A stretch of 64,000 bases of DNA, taken from NCBI GenBank assembly GCA_041913905.1, contig JAYSEK010000009.1, positions 83,192 to 147,191 on the forward strand, read 5' to 3'. Numbering within the stretch: position 1 is the first letter of the stretch; every line of letters begins with the position of its first letter. Positions 60,797 to 64,000 of this stretch are shown here, piece after piece. The DNA is from Roseateles_B sp041913905. GTDB lineage: Bacteria > Pseudomonadota > Gammaproteobacteria > Burkholderiales > Burkholderiaceae_C. The position numbers and the translations under genes are program-made. The notes beneath the pieces were generated by a model. That model made no database searches. It saw nothing but the letters and a program-made list of their open reading frames with translations, and had not been told where the DNA came from.

Positions 60797-61495
60797 ATGG
60801 CGACGATCAAAGAGAACATTCAAGAAGTGCGCCGCCGGCTTGCCAATGCTTGCAAGGAGGCCGGCCGCAGCCCGGAGCAGGTCCAGCTGCTGGTGGTCAG
60901 CAAGACCTTTGACGCCGCGGCCGTGCGCGAGGCCTACGCCGCCGGCGAGCACGCATTCGGTGAGAACTATGTGCAGGAAGCGCTCGACAAGATCGGAACC
61001 CTGGCCGACCTGCGATCCGGCATCGAGTGGCACCTGATCGGACCGCTGCAGAGCAACAAGACGCGCGTCGTCGCCGAGTCCTTCGACTGGGTGCACAGCG
61101 TGGACCGGCTCAAGATCGCGCAGCGGCTGTCGGAGCAGCGCCCCGAGGGTTTGCCGCCGCTGCAGATCTGCCTGCAGGTCAACATCAGCGGCGAGGCCAG
61201 CAAGAGCGGCCTGGCGCCACAGGACGTGCCCGCACTGGCTGCGCAGATCGCCGCGCTGCCACGGCTGAAGCTGCGCGGGCTGATGGCCATCCCCGAACCC
61301 GCGGCCGAGCTGCAGGTCCAGCGCCGGCCTCATCGGCAGTTGGCCCTCTTGCTCAGAGCCCTGCAGGACCAGGGCCTGGCCATGGACACGCTCAGCATGG
61401 GCATGAGCGCCGATATGGAGGCCGCCGTGCTGGAAGGCGCCACCATGGTGCGCGTGGGCTCGGCCATCTTCGGCTCGCGGCCGGGCAAGGCGTGA
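60797..61495 (+). CDS. yggS: Pyridoxal phosphate homeostasis protein (YggS/PLPBP)
   Basis: PLP-binding TIM-barrel protein that controls free PLP and amino acid homeostasis. 232 residues. The PLP lysine is in LLVVSKTFDAAAVREAYAAG (about Lys36), with FGENYVQEALDKI, WHLIGPLQSNKTR, VNISGEASKSGL, LSMGMSADMEAAVLEGATMVRVGSAIFG. It diverges from pilT, a widespread arrangement; the proC gene that often follows is absent here. Confidence 0.95.
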   Translation: MATIKENIQEVRRRLANACKEAGRSPEQVQLLVVSKTFDAAAVREAYAAGEHAFGENYVQEALDKIGTLADLRSGIEWHLIGPLQSNKTRVVAESFDWVHSVDRLKIAQRLSEQRPEGLPPLQICLQVNISGEASKSGLAPQDVPALAAQIAALPRLKLRGLMAIPEPAAELQVQRRPHRQLALLLRALQDQGLAMDTLSMGMSADMEAAVLEGATMVRVGSAIFGSRPGKA

Positions 61496-61926
61496 TGACG
61501 GCTGCGCCGACAGACGAGGTAGCACCGCCGCCACCTTCGCCAGCGATGGCCGCAGCCCGCTGGCGGCTCTGACCAACGGCATGGGCACAAACCCGTAGCC
61601 ATCGGGCCTGGCGGCCTCGACGGCGTCAAGCAGGCATCGTCTTGCGCTGTGTTGGCGCGGATTCGTTCACGCCCCTGCCCGCTTGCCGTGATCCAAACAG
61701 CGGCCCAGCGCAGACACTTCGCGCTGCCGTTTTTCCAGGCCATCCCTCGGGTGAGGGATCGGACCTCGGCGACCGAGACCTCTGTCACACCGCATGGCGT
61801 TCAAGGCCGGGGCGATCCCGCGATGGATGCCATGCCCATGCCCGTCAACACCCGGAGCCACGCGCCGGACTACCCGGCGCTGCAGGTGCAGAACTCGGCC
61901 TGAATCGATGTTTCTGAGGACTCCTG
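61496..61926 (+). other. 430 bp intergenic region without a supported gene
   Basis: This stretch between yggS and the chemoreceptor shows no convincing coding signal. The longest plus-strand frames (61642-61917 and 61649-61903) have amino acid composition like shadows of GC-rich DNA. A mini-frame from 61823 ends NTRSHAPDYPALQVQNSA 20 bp before the chemoreceptor and could be the remnant of a gene end or a small peptide. The chemoreceptor promoter should lie here; no obvious sigma28 or sigma70 match is seen. Confidence 0.5.
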
Positions 61927-63471
61927 ATGCAATTCCTGTCCCAATTGCGCATCGGTCAGCGTCTGGCCGTGAGCTACGCCCTGCTGATCCTGCTGCTGCT
62001 GGCCATCGGCGCCTATGGTGCCGCCAATGCCAACCACCTGGCCAAGGACCTGGACCGAACCGCCAATTCAAGCCTGGTCAAGATCGCCACCGCCAATGCA
62101 TTGGAGAGCGACGTCAACATCATTGCCCGCGCCTCGCGGGACCTGCTGCTGCTGGATGAGGCCCGTCAGATCAAGAAGCAGAAGGCCGCCATCGACGGTG
62201 CCATGCAGGAGCTGGACAAGCATCTGGGCGAGCTGCAGGCCATGGTCGACGACGAGAAGGAGCGCGACATCGTGGGCCTGGTGAAGGAGCGCCAGGGCCG
62301 CTTCCTGGCCTCGGTAGCCAAGTTCCTCAAGATCCAGGCCGACGGCAGCCCCGACGAGGCCCGGGAAAGCCTGATCACCGACGTGCGCCCGACGCAGCAG
62401 GCTTACCAGGAAGGCCTCAAGAACCTGGTCGAATCCAAGTTTGAAAGCGCCCGCTCGCTGGCCGAGTCCGGCTCCGCGCTGGCCAGCCGCTCGGTCCTCA
62501 TCACCGGGGTGCTGGTGCTCGTGGCCGTGCTGATCGGCGGCGGCGGCGGCGTGGCCATTTCGCGCTCCATCATCGTGCCGGCACGCCAGGCCAAGGACGC
62601 CGCGCAGGCCATCAGCGCCGGCGACCTGTCCTATCGCATCCAGGCCAGCGGCCATGACGAACTGGGCCAGATGCTGCATGCCATGAAGGACATGCAGGAA
62701 GCCCTGTCCGGCGTGGTGAGCAGCGTGTCCGAAGCCGCCAGCGAGGTGGCGCAAAACTCCAGCGCCATCGCCAACAGCAATGGCAATCTGTCGGACCGCA
62801 CCGCGCGCTCGGCGGCCAGCCTGCAGAACACCGCCGCCTCGGTCGAGCAGATCGCCGCCAACCTCACCGGCGCCAGCGAACTGACCCGCAAGGCGGCCGG
62901 CATCGCCGGCAAGGCTCGCCAGTCGGCCTCTGCAGGCGGCAACGTCGTGGCCCAGGTGGTCTCCACGATGGAGGAAATCAGCACCAGCTCCAAGAAGATC
63001 GGCGACATCATCGGCGTGATCGACGGCATCGCCTTCCAGACCAACATCCTGGCGCTGAACGCCGCGGTGGAAGCCGCCCGTGCCGGCGACCACGGCAAGG
63101 GCTTCGCGGTGGTGGCCTCCGAGGTACGTGCGCTCGCCTCTCGCAGCGCTCAGGCCGCCAAGGAGATCAAGGTGCTGATCCAGGAGTCCTCGGTCAAGGT
63201 CGAGAACGGCACGGCCCTGGTCAACAACGCCGGCGCCACCATTCGCAGCGTGGTCGACGAAGTCAACAACATGGGCCAGCTGATCGAGGAGATCTCGCAC
63301 TCGGCCCAGGAACAGGCCGCCGGCGTGGGCGTGGTCAACGGCGCCATGAACGAGCTGGACCGCGCCACGCAGCAGAACTCCACGCTGGTCGACGAGCTCA
63401 GCCGCTCCACCGAAGCCCTGCGCGACAGCTCCAGCCGCCTGCTGGACGCCGTGGGCTTCTTCCGCGCCTGA
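61927..63471 (+). CDS. Methyl-accepting chemotaxis protein
   Basis: Inner-membrane chemoreceptor of 514 residues with GAGGA before the ATG. Topology: TM1 (about 14-34), periplasmic four-helix-bundle ligand domain (about 35-190), TM2 (SVLITGVLVLVAVLIGGGGGVAI), HAMP (SRSIIVPARQAKDAAQAISAGDL) and a long signalling hairpin. The tip motif IDGIAFQTNILALNAAVEAARAGDHGKGFAVVASEVRALA is intact in segments. It ends LLDAVGFFRA, without the NWETF-type CheR tether. Ligand unknown. Isolated from other che genes. Confidence 0.94.
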   Translation: MQFLSQLRIGQRLAVSYALLILLLLAIGAYGAANANHLAKDLDRTANSSLVKIATANALESDVNIIARASRDLLLLDEARQIKKQKAAIDGAMQELDKHLGELQAMVDDEKERDIVGLVKERQGRFLASVAKFLKIQADGSPDEARESLITDVRPTQQAYQEGLKNLVESKFESARSLAESGSALASRSVLITGVLVLVAVLIGGGGGVAISRSIIVPARQAKDAAQAISAGDLSYRIQASGHDELGQMLHAMKDMQEALSGVVSSVSEAASEVAQNSSAIANSNGNLSDRTARSAASLQNTAASVEQIAANLTGASELTRKAAGIAGKARQSASAGGNVVAQVVSTMEEISTSSKKIGDIIGVIDGIAFQTNILALNAAVEAARAGDHGKGFAVVASEVRALASRSAQAAKEIKVLIQESSVKVENGTALVNNAGATIRSVVDEVNNMGQLIEEISHSAQEQAAGVGVVNGAMNELDRATQQNSTLVDELSRSTEALRDSSSRLLDAVGFFRA

Positions 63472-63540
63472 AGCAGTCCGCCCACGTCAGTACTTTTGTT
63501 CCCCGCTTTGTCCCTTAGCAGTAGCTTTCCAGAGACCTCT

Positions 63541-63876
63541 ATGAAGAAGAATACCCTCTCCTACAGCGCCAAGTTCCTGCCCGCCGTCGCCGCCTTGCTG
63601 CTGGCTTTCGGTGCCCAGGCCACGCCCAAGTTGATCAAGAAGGTCGCCCCCGAGTTCCCCCGTGAAGCCGCCCAGAAGGGCATCAGCACCGGCTCCGTCA
63701 AGGCCAAGCTCAACATCGAGGCCGACGGCAAGGTGTCCAGCGTGGACATCGTCGAAGCCGAGCCGCGCCGCGTCTTCGACCGCGCCGTGACCACCGCACT
63801 GATGGACTGGCGCTTCGAGGCCGGCGGCGAAAAGCAGACCCACGAGGTCAAGCTGGTGTTCAAGAACGACGACTGA
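63541..63876 (+). CDS. Secreted free-standing TonB C-terminal domain protein
   Basis: Exported protein of 111 residues. The start at 63541 (MKKNTLSYSAKFLP) gives a signal peptide cleaved near AQA-TPK. The whole mature part is a TonB_C domain: KVAPEFPREAAQKGISTGSVKAKLNIEADGKVSSVDIVEA in pieces, then FDRAVTTALMDWRFEAGGEKQ. It lacks the membrane anchor and proline linker of a true TonB, so it cannot transduce energy in the usual way. It could be a periplasmic partner of a TonB-dependent receptor or a co-opted fold. Strong terminator follows. Confidence 0.85.
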   Translation: MKKNTLSYSAKFLPAVAALLLAFGAQATPKLIKKVAPEFPREAAQKGISTGSVKAKLNIEADGKVSSVDIVEAEPRRVFDRAVTTALMDWRFEAGGEKQTHEVKLVFKNDD

Positions 63877-63902
63877 GCCCTCGTTACCATCTCGCCAAGA
63901 CC

Positions 63903-63930
63903 AAGGCCCTCGATCGCTCGAGGGCCTTTT
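63903..63930 (+). terminator. Terminator after the TonB-domain gene
   Basis: AAGGCCCTCGA, loop TCGC, TCGAGGGCCTT continuing TT. An 11 bp stem with a short T tail 26 bp after the stop codon. Confidence 0.85.
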
Positions 63931-63942
63931 GCTTGGGTGGCT

Positions 63943-64000
63943 TCAGCGATCGGCATAGGGGGCCTCCATTTGGAGGCGCCCCTGCCACACCACCCGGCAT
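63943..64000 (-). CDS. Possible C-terminal end of a minus-strand gene (partial)
   Basis: A minus-strand frame enters from the right edge and ends in TGA at 63945-63943. The visible residues are CRVVWQGRLQMEAPYADR. They read like a natural protein end rather than a shadow, and the terminator just beyond fits, but 18 residues are too few to identify the gene. Confidence 0.35.
   Translation of the reverse strand, partial: CRVVWQGRLQMEAPYADR

Overview
The window is a 64 kb piece of a high-GC betaproteobacterial chromosome. Burkholderiales is the best fit, probably the Leptothrix/Rubrivivax/Roseateles side of the order; this is an inference from gene content, not a measured classification. The evidence is two trimeric porins of the Burkholderiales type, an erpA-rpsI-rplM block beside anmK, a pilMNOPQ-aroK-aroB-dgt block and very GC-biased third codon positions. 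I see no prophage, intact insertion sequence, CRISPR array, tRNA or rRNA gene. Most of the window is core chromosome with dense, often overlapping operons.

Layout. 1-11 kb (minus strand): pilM-N-O-P-Q for the type IV pilus, then a large Ig-repeat lipoprotein gene that interrupts the usual order, then aroK, aroB and a truncated dgt. 11-22 kb: mrcA diverging from pilM, cyaY, lptM, a DUF3047 lipoprotein, two porins, coq7, an OsmC-like protein, a promoter/terminator pair that looks like a small RNA or leader, ilvA and a divergent cobT homologue. 22-34 kb: a complete type II secretion locus, gspC on the minus strand and gspGHIJKLMNDEF on the plus strand. 34-43.6 kb: a Lon-like AAA+ ATPase, a 5'-nucleotidase, a tricorn-like S41 protease, tyrS, an M23 peptidase and anmK. 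43.8-48.5 kb: erpA, rpsI, rplM, an acetyltransferase, a DUF2726 protein and srkA. 48.5-54 kb: htpG, a small unknown gene, aroG with an attenuator leader, and tldD. 54-64 kb: a small secreted protein, rsmI diverging from yraN-diaA-dolP, a beta-hydroxyacid dehydrogenase, pilU, pilT, yggS, a chemoreceptor and a free-standing TonB C-terminal domain protein.

How the genes work together. Two related envelope machines are present: the type IV pilus (pilM-Q with the motor ATPases pilT and pilU at 58-61 kb) and the type II secretion system. Peptidoglycan synthesis and turnover (mrcA, M23 peptidase, anmK) and outer-membrane maintenance (lptM, dolP, porins) are also represented. Aromatic biosynthesis appears twice: aroK/aroB, and aroG for the first step of the shikimate pathway.

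Most notable observations. (1) A 24-residue leader peptide with seven aromatic residues in an eight-residue run sits directly before a strong terminator 5' of aroG: a textbook ribosome-mediated attenuator on DAHP synthase. (2) gspE carries an in-frame tandem duplication (87 bp period) of a palindromic GC-rich sequence inside its four-cysteine zinc motif. (3) A well-formed sigma70 promoter and a strong terminator enclose about 140 nt upstream of ilvA with no convincing gene. (4) A lipoprotein with repeated Ig-like domains is embedded in the pil-aro operon. (5) A cobT homologue lacks the usual catalytic glutamate. (6) A Lon-type ATPase module exists without protease or substrate-binding domains.
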